Of a DNA stretch of 64,000 nucleotides, positions 9,009 to 17,621 are shown in pieces; position 1 is the stretch's first letter; every line of letters begins with the position of its first letter. The stretch is from Dinoroseobacter sp965279125 (GTDB lineage: Bacteria > Pseudomonadota > Alphaproteobacteria > Rhodobacterales > Rhodobacteraceae), in the NCBI GenBank assembly GCA_965279125.1, contig CBDIHL010000040.1:62001-126000 (forward strand). The letters run 5' to 3'. A program made the position numbers and the translations under genes. Below the pieces are notes generated by a model that ran no database searches, had not been told where the DNA came from, and was given only the letters and a program-made list of their open reading frames with translations.

Positions 9009-10562
9009 ATGCGCATAGCTGATTACCTCGAATCTACTGCAAGTAGAACGCCAGATAAGGAGGCGCTCGTTTTCGGAAGTGAGCGCATAACGTACGCGCA
9101 AGCAAATCGAACTGTGGATGCGATAGCGAACGCGTTACGCCGCTCAAAGGGGCTTGCCAATGGTTCGCATGTTGCTTTGCTTACGCCCAACGACATTCGC
9201 GTTCCGCTTGTGCAACTTGGCATTAACCGCGCAGATATGGCTTGGTCTTCACTGCATGACCGCAACACAGTTGAGACGAATGCACAGATCACTACATATT
9301 TGGACTGCAGCGTTGTGTTTTTTCACAGCGTCTATGAGTTATCGATCGGGGCCCTGAAGGAGGCCACGCCGGCCGTCATACTTTGGATATGTATCGACGC
9401 AGATTCGGCACACGGCGAATCGCTGGAGCACTGGCTGGAAGGCGCTTGGGGGAAATTTGAGTTTTCCACACCCGATCTCGACCAGCTAGCTGCGATTTTC
9501 CCCACTGGAGGCACGACGGGGCCCTCGAAAGGTGCTTGCCATACTCATCGCAGTCTCGCATTTATGATGCAAGGCTTGGTAAGCTCGTGGAACTTCGACC
9601 ACAGTTCCCGGATGCTGTCGGTGGCTCCACTATCGCACGCTGCCGGCCTGTTCGCGCTCGCTCTTGTTCCCAACGGCGCGACAAATGTGATTCTGCCCAA
9701 CTTCAATGCAGATCTGGTCCTCGCCACGATCGTTGCTGAGAGAATCACTCATATCTTCCTACCGCCGACTGCGTTGTACGCGTTGATGGTGCATCCTGGT
9801 ATCGAGCGTGCGGACGTTTCGTCACTGAGGTGCCTGGTGATTGGGGCGGCGCCGGTTGCCCCAGAGAAATTCAAACAGGCGGTGGAGCTATTTGGACCGA
9901 TCCTCCACGAAGGCTATGCTCAGTCAGAAACCGGGATGCCTGTGCTAAACAAGTATCCTACTGACTACCTGTTGCCTGACGGAACATTTGACGAAGCCAT
10001 ACTGCGCAGCGCCGGCCGGGCGGCAACATTTGTGCGTGTGGAGATTGTCGACGATGACGGTAAGATCCTGCCCCGAGGTCAACGTGGGGAGATCGCAATC
10101 CGAGCGTCTCAGTTGATGCGAGGCTACTACAAGCGCCCTGCGGAGACTGAAGAGGTCAGCCGGAACGGTTTCCATCTCAGTGGAGATATTGGCATCATGG
10201 ACGATAGAGGCTATGTGACTATCGTTGATCGCAAGAAGGACATGATTGTCACAGGGGGCTTCAACGTATTTCCTGCTGAGGTGGAGTCCGTGATCTATGG
10301 CCACGACACAGTGCTTGATTGCATTGTGATCGGAGTTCCTGAGGAAAAATGGGGTGAGGCCATTCGCGCACTCGTTCAATTGAAGCCTGGATGTTCAATT
10401 GAGCCAGAGGAAATGATTAGCTTCTGCAAGGAGCGATTGGGTAGCGTCAAGTCTCCCAAGGTAGTTGAGATTGTGAAGGAACTGCCGCGCAGCCCCGTCG
10501 GAAAGCTGCTACGCCGCGAGGCGAGGGCAAAGTATTGGGATGGCCACTGGCGCTCTGTCTGA
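9009..10562 (+). CDS. AMP-forming acyl-CoA ligase
   Basis: The 517-residue ANL-superfamily enzyme has the phosphate-binding loop FPTGGTTGPSKGA near residue 165. It also has EGYAQSETGMP near residue 303, HLSGDIGIMDDRGY near residue 393, and DRKKDMIVTGGFNVFPAEVE ahead of the C-terminal lid. The PVGKLLRREAR end holds the catalytic Lys. It adenylates a carboxylic acid and transfers it to CoA in the cytoplasm. Its place directly after livGFHM suggests it activates the imported acid. About 205 bp without features separate it from livM. Confidence 0.92.
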   Translation: MRIADYLESTASRTPDKEALVFGSERITYAQANRTVDAIANALRRSKGLANGSHVALLTPNDIRVPLVQLGINRADMAWSSLHDRNTVETNAQITTYLDCSVVFFHSVYELSIGALKEATPAVILWICIDADSAHGESLEHWLEGAWGKFEFSTPDLDQLAAIFPTGGTTGPSKGACHTHRSLAFMMQGLVSSWNFDHSSRMLSVAPLSHAAGLFALALVPNGATNVILPNFNADLVLATIVAERITHIFLPPTALYALMVHPGIERADVSSLRCLVIGAAPVAPEKFKQAVELFGPILHEGYAQSETGMPVLNKYPTDYLLPDGTFDEAILRSAGRAATFVRVEIVDDDGKILPRGQRGEIAIRASQLMRGYYKRPAETEEVSRNGFHLSGDIGIMDDRGYVTIVDRKKDMIVTGGFNVFPAEVESVIYGHDTVLDCIVIGVPEEKWGEAIRALVQLKPGCSIEPEEMISFCKERLGSVKSPKVVEIVKELPRSPVGKLLRREARAKYWDGHWRSV

Positions 10563-10723
10563 CTGATGACTGAGGCGCGCGCAGCGTTTCACGATCTGTG
10601 GGGGTGCTCTTCGTGCACATTTTTAAACTACTCTGCAGAGTTCGAAGAAGGGTGTCCCTTGGTGGACTTTTAGACGGCTCCGAACACGCCTGGCGACTGA
10701 ATTCAAATCGTGGAATGTGATTA

Positions 10724-10737
10724 TGACTATTGCGTCA
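10724..10737. promoter_or_regulatory. palindromic operator, TGAC-N6-GTCA type (copy 4)
   Basis: TGACTATTGCGTCA lies 66 bp upstream of the Crp/Fnr-type regulator start and 58 bp before a second copy. Confidence 0.65.
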
Positions 10738-10781
10738 ATTATGGATATTTCTCCCTTTCCTCTTAGAACTATGCTGTTGTC

Positions 10782-10795
10782 TGATTGTTGGGTCA
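10782..10795. promoter_or_regulatory. palindromic operator, TGAC-N6-GTCA type (copy 5)
   Basis: TGATTGTTGGGTCA (one arm mismatch) ends eight bases before the ATG at 10803 of the Crp/Fnr regulator. The flanking CTGTTGTCTGA is shared with copy 1 at 737. Confidence 0.6.
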
Positions 10796-10802
10796 CTCCG
10801 GA

Positions 10803-11522
10803 ATGCTGCCCGAGGGCATAACCCTTACATCCCAGGAGAGATCTTCGGTCACAAACGGCCGCTGGTTCTTATCGCTGTCACCTGCCCTGAGGCACGACAT
10901 TCTTCGACGCCTGCGCGTTAGACGCTTCGCGGATCGCGAGCAAATCAACTTCAGGGGCGACGATCCTAATGAATGGATGGTGTGTGCAGAGGGCGCCGTT
11001 GAAATTAGCACGACCACCGCTCGCGGTAAGACCTACACACTCACCTATGTCTGGCCAGGAATCTGGTTCGGCGAGACAGCCATATTTGGTGATTGCAGGC
11101 GCACGCATGATGCTGTCGCCTGCGGCACAACCTCCGTTGCTTGCATGTCCCAAGGAGATTTGCGACAGACTCTCTCTGAACACAGCGAACTTGCCCATGC
11201 TCTGCTCGCCCTCCAAGCCAAACGCAACAAGTGGCTATTCGACACACTTGAGACGACACATGACGTTCCTCTGCGCTCGCGACTCGCCGCACATATTTTG
11301 ACTTTAAGTCGACGGCATCGGGATTGGGATTCTGACGATGGGGATGTTCGACTCACTCTTCGGTTAAGTCAAACCGACCTTGCTAGACTCGTCGGGGGAT
11401 CGCGCCAGCGCTTGAACAAGGAACTGAAGGACTTGGAGCGCATGGGAGCTATTCGCCAGGAACCGTCAACGCTCATCGTGACAGACGACAACAAACTCCA
11501 AAGCATCGCCGCAGGATCCTAG
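10803..11522 (+). CDS. Crp/Fnr family transcriptional regulator
   Basis: The 239-residue protein has an N-terminal cyclic-nucleotide-binding-like beta roll (DREQINFRGDDPNEWMVCAE, then GIWFGETAIFG). A C-terminal winged helix follows: LTLRLSQTDLARLVGGSRQR is the helix-turn-helix near residue 190. Cysteines for an Fnr iron-sulfur cluster are not evident at the N-terminus. The frame extends upstream to 10785, but that TTG lies inside the palindrome, so the ATG at 10803 is preferred. Two copies of the palindrome precede it, so it is probably controlled by the local repressor. Confidence 0.85.
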   Translation: MLPEGITLTSQERSSVTNGRWFLSLSPALRHDILRRLRVRRFADREQINFRGDDPNEWMVCAEGAVEISTTTARGKTYTLTYVWPGIWFGETAIFGDCRRTHDAVACGTTSVACMSQGDLRQTLSEHSELAHALLALQAKRNKWLFDTLETTHDVPLRSRLAAHILTLSRRHRDWDSDDGDVRLTLRLSQTDLARLVGGSRQRLNKELKDLERMGAIRQEPSTLIVTDDNKLQSIAAGS

Positions 11523-11538
11523 GATAACCTCTGCGGCG

Positions 11539-12666
11539 TCAAATCGCACCAATACCCTTCAAGTCTGAGACTTCTTCGCCCGAGAAACCAGCTTCGACAA
11601 GAATTTCTTCGCTGTGCTCACCTACTTTCGGAACGCTTGCCCCCCGCGCGGCCTTGGGTTGGCTCTGAAATCGCGGAGCCGGCGCCGCCTGTAGCATTCC
11701 ATCGATTTCTGAGTAGACGCTTCGGCTAGCCATGTGAGGATGCAAAGCGGCTTCTCCTGGGTCATTAACTGGAGCAAAGCAAGCATCGGTACCCTCCAGC
11801 AATTGACACCATTGCGCTCGCGTCTTAGTTGCAAAGATTTCACCCAAGAGCTGCCGCTGCTCGGGCCATTTGGATGTGTCGAGTTGGGAATCGAACCTCG
11901 AATCCTTGTCAATCCCGATCCGTCGTCGCATCTCTGCGTAAAACACGGGCTCCATCGATGCAAGTGTGATCCAACCGCCGTCTGCGCATCTATAGTTGTA
12001 GAACCAATGTGATCCATCTGCGTAGCTCTCGCCGCGGGCGAAGTTCGGCGGATTTCCTCCAAGCGCTCCGAGCAAGAGATTCATCATGTGGGCCGTCCCG
12101 TCTACGATCGCCGCATCGACCACATCGCCCTTTCCGGAAGCACGAGCCTTCAAGATTCCGGCAAGGAGACCGATCGCAAGATACAGCGACCCACCTGCAA
12201 CGTCACCCACGAGGGTTGGCGGTGCGACAGGAACGGCGCCAGGGGGACTCGCATACCAAAGCGCCCCTGAGAGCCCGATGTAGTTGCTGTCATGTCCGGC
12301 AGCTTGGGCGAGCGGTCCGCTCTGTCCCCATCCGGTGACCCGGCCATAAACGAGCGATGGGCGGCGCGCTAAACATATATCCGGCCCAAGACCTAAGCGC
12401 TCCATGACCCCGGGCCTCATTCCCTCGATCAAAGCATCGGCCCCCCCCAAAAGGCGCAGCACAATTTCCACCGAACTGGGCTTCTTAAGATCGAGGGCGA
12501 TCGATCTCTTTCCCCGGTTCACTATGTATTCAGGTCGCGGCGAGCTGGCGTTTGGCCTCTCGACGACGATAACGTCCGCGCCAAGATCAGCAAGATGCAT
12601 CCCGCAAAATGGGCCTGGACCCAAGGCTGCAATCTCCAGAACGCGTACTCCCTCGAGCGGTCGCAT
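11539..12666 (-). CDS. CaiB/BaiF CoA-transferase family protein, alpha-methylacyl-CoA racemase-like
   Basis: The 375-residue class III CoA enzyme starts MRPLEGVRVLEIAALGPGPF. AGHDSNYIGLSG places a His at 125 and LVGDVAGGS an Asp at 155. Together with SMEPVFY this matches the His/Asp/Glu arrangement of alpha-methylacyl-CoA racemase rather than a plain formyl/carnitine CoA-transferase. The racemase inverts the 2-methyl centre of acyl-CoAs. The ATG at 12666 starts one base after the upstream stop; a 13-residue longer frame reads into the previous gene. It is the last gene of the 14260-11539 operon. Confidence 0.87.
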   Translation of the reverse strand: MRPLEGVRVLEIAALGPGPFCGMHLADLGADVIVVERPNASSPRPEYIVNRGKRSIALDLKKPSSVEIVLRLLGGADALIEGMRPGVMERLGLGPDICLARRPSLVYGRVTGWGQSGPLAQAAGHDSNYIGLSGALWYASPPGAVPVAPPTLVGDVAGGSLYLAIGLLAGILKARASGKGDVVDAAIVDGTAHMMNLLLGALGGNPPNFARGESYADGSHWFYNYRCADGGWITLASMEPVFYAEMRRRIGIDKDSRFDSQLDTSKWPEQRQLLGEIFATKTRAQWCQLLEGTDACFAPVNDPGEAALHPHMASRSVYSEIDGMLQAAPAPRFQSQPKAARGASVPKVGEHSEEILVEAGFSGEEVSDLKGIGAI

Positions 12667-12667
12667 T

Positions 12668-13435
12668 TCAACGCCCCGTCCACACTGCGGGACGCTTCTC
12701 CGCAAACGCTGCGAGACCCTCTTTCATGTCGTGAGATTCGAACAATGGCTTCACCATCTCTGCCTGACGCTTCCACGCTTCTTCTTCCGTCCAGCGCTCG
12801 GCAAGTGATTGCCACGCTATCTGCTTGGAAATCTGAACAGCCAATGGCCCGTTTGCCGCAATGATCTCGGCCAACCGAATAGCTTCGGTGAGGGCTTGAC
12901 CGGGCTCCACTACCGAATTCACGTATCCGTGTTTGTGCATTTCCTCCGCCGACTTCGTCTGCGCAGTCAAAAGCATCTCCATCGCCAGCTGGTATGGCAA
13001 TCGCCGTGGTAGTCGGAAGCAGGCGCCACCCGTCGCTACCAGACTGCGCTTGGTCTCCGCCAATCCAAAAACTGCTGAGCGGGATGCCACGACAAGATCG
13101 CAGCAGAGGGTAATTTCGAGACCGCCCGCAAGTACCTGACCTTCTGCAGCAGCGATGATCGGCTTATTCGGCGGCTTTTCCATGATGCCAAAGCCACCGC
13201 GCTTATCCGCCAGGGCAATCTCACCTTTCGCGGCGGCTTTCAGATCCTGTCCTGAGCAGAACACCGGGCCGGTGGACTGCAAGATCGCCACGCGCAGTTC
13301 GTGATCTTCGTCGAATTTGTCGAGGATCGATTCCATCTCCATTGCCATCGGCTTGTTGAAAGCATTGCGCGCCTCCGGTCGGTCGATGGTGATGACAAGA
13401 ATGTGGTCGCGTCGCTCTGTTCGGATGAATGACAT
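12668..13435 (-). CDS. enoyl-CoA hydratase/isomerase family protein
   Basis: The 255-residue crotonase starts MSFIRTERRDHILVITIDRP. Its oxyanion segment is STGPVFCSGQDLKAA near residue 60. AVFGLAETKRSLVATGGACFRLPRRL carries a Glu on the active-site helix, as in enoyl-CoA hydratases. AGG lies before the ATG. It is the middle gene of the minus-strand operon between the SDR and the racemase-like gene, whose start follows its stop by one base. Confidence 0.9.
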   Translation of the reverse strand: MSFIRTERRDHILVITIDRPEARNAFNKPMAMEMESILDKFDEDHELRVAILQSTGPVFCSGQDLKAAAKGEIALADKRGGFGIMEKPPNKPIIAAAEGQVLAGGLEITLCCDLVVASRSAVFGLAETKRSLVATGGACFRLPRRLPYQLAMEMLLTAQTKSAEEMHKHGYVNSVVEPGQALTEAIRLAEIIAANGPLAVQISKQIAWQSLAERWTEEEAWKRQAEMVKPLFESHDMKEGLAAFAEKRPAVWTGR

Positions 13436-13474
13436 ATTGATACCTGAGGATGTGGGTCTTAAAATTCGCTGCGA

Positions 13475-14260
13475 TTATTGGGAAGTTGAATATCCACCGT
13501 TGACGCCGAAGGTCTGACCTGTAATCCAGGTGGAAGCGTTTGAGGCAAGAAACAAGATCATTGCTGACGCGTCAGTAGGTTGCCCCACTCTGCGAACGAT
13601 GTAATGCCGCAGCATCTTCTTGAGCGCTGCCTCCTGCTCAAGTAACGGGGCAATTGTTGGCGTCATGATCGTCGCCAGCGATACGGAATTGACTCGGATG
13701 CTGTGGATCCCCAGTTCTTTGGCCAAGGCTCTTGAGAGCCCAGCTGCCCCAGCTTTAGCTGCGGAGTAGACAGCTAACCCGGGCTCACCGACCCGACCGG
13801 CGTCTGAAACGATGTTGATCAGGCTTCCACCGCCGCTCTTGATCATGCAGGGAATTGCAGCACGCGAGACGTTCAGTACTCCAAATAGATTAGTGCCAAG
13901 CCATTTGTCCCAGTCTGACCGGTCTGACTCCCAAAATGGGGGAGCGGATGTATCACCAGCCGTTCCCGCATTTCCAGCATTGTTCACGCAAATGTGCAGC
14001 CCCCCAGCAGCCGAGGTTGCCTCCTGAACCGCCTTCATCATGAAACCGAAATCCGTTACGTCACCGGCTAAGACAATTCCTTTTGAGCCCCTTTGCGAGA
14101 CTTCATCAGCGACGCGCTGCGCCCGATCCGCATAGAAGTCATTCACTATCACCGCCGCGCATCCGTGGTCCGCAAAATCCAAGGCGACCTGACGTCCCAC
14201 GCCCTGGCCAGCGCCAGTAATCAGCGCGACCTTGCCCTTCAAATCCAGTAGGTTGTCCAT
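13475..14260 (-). CDS. short-chain dehydrogenase/reductase (SDR)
   Basis: The 261-residue classical SDR has TGAGQGVG for cofactor binding near residue 14 and NNAG near residue 92. The catalytic Ser is in NIVSDAG and the catalytic pair is YSAAKAG. It would oxidise a 3-hydroxyacyl-CoA or similar alcohol with NAD(P). GAGAGG lies before the ATG at 14260; the frame extends to a TTG at 14299 without support. It is the first gene of the three-gene operon, transcribed away from the TetR gene. The palindrome at 14331-14344 lies in the shared promoter region. Confidence 0.9.
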   Translation of the reverse strand: MDNLLDLKGKVALITGAGQGVGRQVALDFADHGCAAVIVNDFYADRAQRVADEVSQRGSKGIVLAGDVTDFGFMMKAVQEATSAAGGLHICVNNAGNAGTAGDTSAPPFWESDRSDWDKWLGTNLFGVLNVSRAAIPCMIKSGGGSLINIVSDAGRVGEPGLAVYSAAKAGAAGLSRALAKELGIHSIRVNSVSLATIMTPTIAPLLEQEAALKKMLRHYIVRRVGQPTDASAMILFLASNASTWITGQTFGVNGGYSTSQ

Positions 14261-14330
14261 CTTGTTCGATCCTCTCAGTAACGTCGCCTGAGGCGACAAT
14301 CGTGAAAGTATAACCCGTTATTCGTTAATT

Positions 14331-14344
14331 TGACTATTGGGTCA
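14331..14344. promoter_or_regulatory. palindromic operator, TGAC-N6-GTCA type (copy 6)
   Basis: TGACTATTGGGTCA lies between the divergent SDR (start 14260) and TetR gene (start 14431). This is the usual place for a TetR autoregulatory site and the best reason to link the motif to this TetR pair. Confidence 0.68.
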
Positions 14345-14430
14345 TATTGGATTTTTGAGGTCATCTGAGTCAAAAAATTGACGCGACAGTATTCCCGGGT
14401 ACCATGTGTACCTTGCTTCGGAGGAGTAAC

Positions 14431-15096
14431 GTGTCACGGTGGAACAATTCTCTACAGACAAGCGTCGAGATTCAAAAACTTAAGCGCGATGCGGTGCTGA
14501 GGGAGGCTGGGCGTGCTTTCAGTGAGCGCGGCTATCACAGCACGTCACTAGACGACGTGGCAAGGGCGCTCGGAGTTTCAAAAGGCACCCTTTACAACTA
14601 CGTCAAGGACAAGCAAGAAATTCTCTGGGAGTTTCACCGGCTAGCGGCCGAGATAGGCGAAGAATCTTTCGCGACTGCGAAAAAGCAAGGAGGTTCCGGG
14701 GCAGAAATGCTGCGTATTACTCTAAAGCATTTCATCTATGGCCTTACCCAAGAACTAGGTGCTTGTCGTGTTCTAATGGAATTCCACGCGCTTCGGCCCG
14801 ACGACCGGGTCAAAGCCTCCAAGCTACGCGACGCGTTTGAGCAGGCGTATATCGAGTTAATTGAAATTGGAATTGCAGACGGCTCCCTTCGATCTGTGGA
14901 GCCCAAGCTTGCAATCTTCACGTTTATGGGAGCGATCAACTGGATCCCTCGTTGGTATTCTCCCTCCGGCCGATTGACTCCGGAGTACATTGCCGAAACC
15001 ATGACCGACACTCTGTTGCTCGGGCTGGTACGAACAGTCGGTGAGTCGAATCCACCATCCCCGGTTCGAAAGCGCGTGATCAAGGAGCGGCGATAG
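14431..15096 (+). CDS. TetR/AcrR family transcriptional regulator (paralogue 1)
   Basis: The 221-residue regulator has an N-terminal helix-turn-helix: DAVLREAGRAFSERGYHSTS then LDDVARALGVSKGTLYNYVK. The GTG at 14431 is chosen because GGAGGAG precedes it and because the resulting start (MSRWNN) matches that of the second TetR (MPRWKN). A longer frame begins at 14404. The C-terminal ligand domain is of the type linked to acyl-CoA responsive regulators; that ligand is inference. It probably represses the neighbouring operons through the TGAC-N6-GTCA sites. Confidence 0.88.
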   Translation: MSRWNNSLQTSVEIQKLKRDAVLREAGRAFSERGYHSTSLDDVARALGVSKGTLYNYVKDKQEILWEFHRLAAEIGEESFATAKKQGGSGAEMLRITLKHFIYGLTQELGACRVLMEFHALRPDDRVKASKLRDAFEQAYIELIEIGIADGSLRSVEPKLAIFTFMGAINWIPRWYSPSGRLTPEYIAETMTDTLLLGLVRTVGESNPPSPVRKRVIKERR

Positions 15097-15460
15097 TGCG
15101 CCGGCGGATCACGTCATCGCCGGCAATGTCACATGGGCTTCACTCCAGCCTTAAGTCAATATTTGGGCAGCGCCCTTTCCAGGATTCCTTAGATGCGCAA
15201 CGAAGCAAGACCGTCGCTTGGCGACTGAGCTGCAGTTCAGGCCGAACGTGTGAGAGTGTTAGTCCACCAGCCCTACGACTCCTAGTCGCCTTGGATCAAT
15301 TGCTTCCCGGTCTGCTGCGTTGGCAGCAACCTCCGAGTTCGATTGAGGAAGCACCAGCTAGTGTGCACTCACAATCATCAAACTTGGCAAGCCGCATTGG
15401 TCGTTGCTTGCGAGTATCATTTTCAAGTCACCAAAAGCAGAAAGCTCAAGGTTCAAAATA
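15097..15460. other. intergenic region between the two TetR genes; nothing recognised
   Basis: About 360 bp with no convincing coding frame and no copy of the 14-bp palindrome. Presumably it holds the promoter of the second TetR gene. Confidence 0.4.
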
Positions 15461-16138
15461 ATGCCGCGCTGGAAGAACAAGCTGATGACAACCGAGGACG
15501 TCCAACGCATCAAGCGCGACGCCGTCCTCAAGGAAGCCGGGCGCGCCTTTAGCAAGAATGGGTTCCACAACACGTCGTTGGATGACGTTGCAAAGGCACT
15601 TCAAGTGTCCAAAGGTACCCTTTACAACTACGTTCAGGACAAGCAAGAGATCCTCTTTGAGTTCTACAGGATCGCGACCGAAATTAGTAATCGTGCTTTC
15701 GAAATTGGCGATCAGGCAGGAGGGACTGGGGCTAGTGTGTTGCGTACAGTCTTGCGGACGTACATAGAGCTCTTGACAGAAGAACTAGGGGCGTGCGGCG
15801 CGCTTATGGAAATCGATGCACTGCGTCCTGAGGATCGTGCTGTTGCGGTGAAGTCTCGGGATGCTTTTCAGCGCAAATTTCTAGCGTTGATTGAAGCGGG
15901 AATCAAGGACGGTTCGCTCCGCCCCTTAGAGGATCCTAAGCTTGCAATCTACTCGTTCATGGGTGCGATTAATTGGATGCCCAGGTGGTATAAACAGCGC
16001 GGGCGATTGAGCAGTAAAGAACTAGCCGAAACAATGACGGAGCTGTTGCTGGGCGGTCTTGTGACAGATCAAGGCATTGAACCGCGTACGCGACGACCGA
16101 ATCCTCGTCGCCCGTCAGCCAAAGCATCCCGCGCTTAG
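15461..16138 (+). CDS. TetR/AcrR family transcriptional regulator (paralogue 2)
   Basis: The 225-residue regulator is clearly paralogous to the gene at 14431. Both share KRDAVL(R/K)EAGRAFS, the SLDDVA-AL-VSKGTLYNYV helix-turn-helix and FMGAINW-PRWY in the effector domain. The start at ATG 15461 aligns with that of its paralogue. It has a longer Arg/Pro-rich tail. Tandem TetR paralogues may divide recognition of two intermediates or form heterodimers; this is inference. Confidence 0.88.
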   Translation: MPRWKNKLMTTEDVQRIKRDAVLKEAGRAFSKNGFHNTSLDDVAKALQVSKGTLYNYVQDKQEILFEFYRIATEISNRAFEIGDQAGGTGASVLRTVLRTYIELLTEELGACGALMEIDALRPEDRAVAVKSRDAFQRKFLALIEAGIKDGSLRPLEDPKLAIYSFMGAINWMPRWYKQRGRLSSKELAETMTELLLGGLVTDQGIEPRTRRPNPRRPSAKASRA

Positions 16139-16267
16139 AGACGGCAACTTGTGCTCCAGACCTACGTCGCTTCCCACATCGACCCGGAGCTGGTTAAGTT
16201 GCTCGGCAACCAGCACCACACCGCACCTTCTTCCTGGATTTAGTAGCATCATGGTTGAGGATCTATT

Positions 16268-17488
16268 TCATGCCTTGCCGCGCGGTGCGTGGTACTTGCC
16301 AAGCTCAAGGCGCGCGATCTGGTACCTGTGGACTTCATCAGGACCATCTGCCAGGCGCAACAATCGTGCGGTGGCATAGGCGCTTGCCAAGCCCACATCG
16401 TTGTTCGTGCCGCCGCCGCCATAGGCCTGGATGGCCCAGTCGATTACCTTACAGGCCATGGCAGGCGCGGCGACCTTTATCATCGCGATGATGGCCTTCG
16501 CCTCCTTCTTGCCGACCTTGTCCATCATGTATGCCGCCTGCATGGTCAACAGCCTGGCCTGGTCGATCGCAATGCGTGACTCGGCGATGCGTTCAGACCA
16601 CACGCCGTGGTCGACGATGCGCTTGCCGAAAGCCACCCGCGACATGCCACGGGTGCACATGATCTCAAGGGCGCGCTCAGACAGGCCGATCAGGCGCATG
16701 CAGTGGTGAATGCGCCCGGGCCCCAGCCGTCCCTGGGCAATCTCGAAACCGCGCCCCTCTCCCAGCAACATGTTGGATGCGGGCACGCGCACGTTCTCGA
16801 AAATCACCTCTGAAGCCCGGTCGGGCACGCCGTAGAAGCCGAACACCGCGATCGGCCGCACGATCTTGACGCCTGGAGTGTCCATGGGCACCAGGATCAT
16901 TGATTGCTGCATGTGCCGGTTTTGGTTGTGCGGGTCCGTCTTCCCCATGAAGATGCAGATCTTGCAGCGCGGGTCCGTGGCGTTGGTGGTGTACCACTTG
17001 TGGCCATTGATCACGTAGTAGTCCCCATCGCGCACGATGGACGACTCAATGTTTGTGGCGTCGCTGGACGCGACAGCGGGCTCGGTCATTGCAAAGCACG
17101 AGCGAATCTCCCCCGCCAGCAATGGCTTGAGCCAGCGCTCGTGATGCTCGGGAGTTCCATACCGCGCCAGCACCTCCATGTTGCCCGTGTCGGGCGCTGA
17201 GCAGTTGAAGATCTCCGGCGCCAGGTGTGAGCGGCCCATGACTTCACACAGTGACGCGTACTCATAGTTGGTGAGCCCAGCGCCATGCTCGGATTCGGGC
17301 AGGAAGAGGTTCCACAAACCGGCCTCGCGGGCCTTTGGCTTCAGCTCCTCGACCACTGGGTAGACGGCCCAGGGGCCGAGCTTCTCGGCCTCGTCGTAAA
17401 AGCGGCGCTCATTGGGGTAGATATGCGCTTCCATGAACTGCACGAGGCGTTCGCGCAACTTCAGTATCTTCGGGGAGATTTCCATCAT
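16268..17488 (-). CDS. acyl-CoA dehydrogenase family protein
   Basis: The 406-residue flavoenzyme has GLWNLFLPESEHGAGL near residue 75 and CFAMTEPAVASSDATN near residue 140, the FAD/substrate region. GGGGTNNDVGLASAYATARLLRLADGPDEVH stretches carry the C-terminal signature in two parts. It introduces a 2,3-double bond into an acyl-CoA and passes electrons to ETF. The ATG at 17488 is chosen: the longer frame (17530) starts inside the palindrome at 17519-17531. It is divergent from the GntR gene. Such pairs are usually autoregulated. Confidence 0.9.
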   Translation of the reverse strand: MMEISPKILKLRERLVQFMEAHIYPNERRFYDEAEKLGPWAVYPVVEELKPKAREAGLWNLFLPESEHGAGLTNYEYASLCEVMGRSHLAPEIFNCSAPDTGNMEVLARYGTPEHHERWLKPLLAGEIRSCFAMTEPAVASSDATNIESSIVRDGDYYVINGHKWYTTNATDPRCKICIFMGKTDPHNQNRHMQQSMILVPMDTPGVKIVRPIAVFGFYGVPDRASEVIFENVRVPASNMLLGEGRGFEIAQGRLGPGRIHHCMRLIGLSERALEIMCTRGMSRVAFGKRIVDHGVWSERIAESRIAIDQARLLTMQAAYMMDKVGKKEAKAIIAMIKVAAPAMACKVIDWAIQAYGGGGTNNDVGLASAYATARLLRLADGPDEVHRYQIARLELGKYHAPRGKA

Positions 17489-17518
17489 GGCGGGTTCTTT
17501 CTGGAAGAATGGTAAAAT

Positions 17519-17531
17519 ATTGTCTGACAAT
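17519..17531. promoter_or_regulatory. GntR/FadR-type operator, ATTGTC-T-GACAAT
   Basis: A perfect 13-bp palindrome lies between the divergent acyl-CoA dehydrogenase and GntR genes. Half-site-like repeats follow at 17547-17553 (TGACAAT) and 17573-17579 (TGGCAAT). The form fits the FadR subfamily of GntR repressors, so autoregulation is likely. Confidence 0.7.
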
Positions 17532-17621
17532 TTGAGACATTATGCCTGACAATAAAGTCTGATGACATTATCTGGCAATCCATTTACAATGGATCTCACG
17601 CCAACCACCAGACATCCAACC

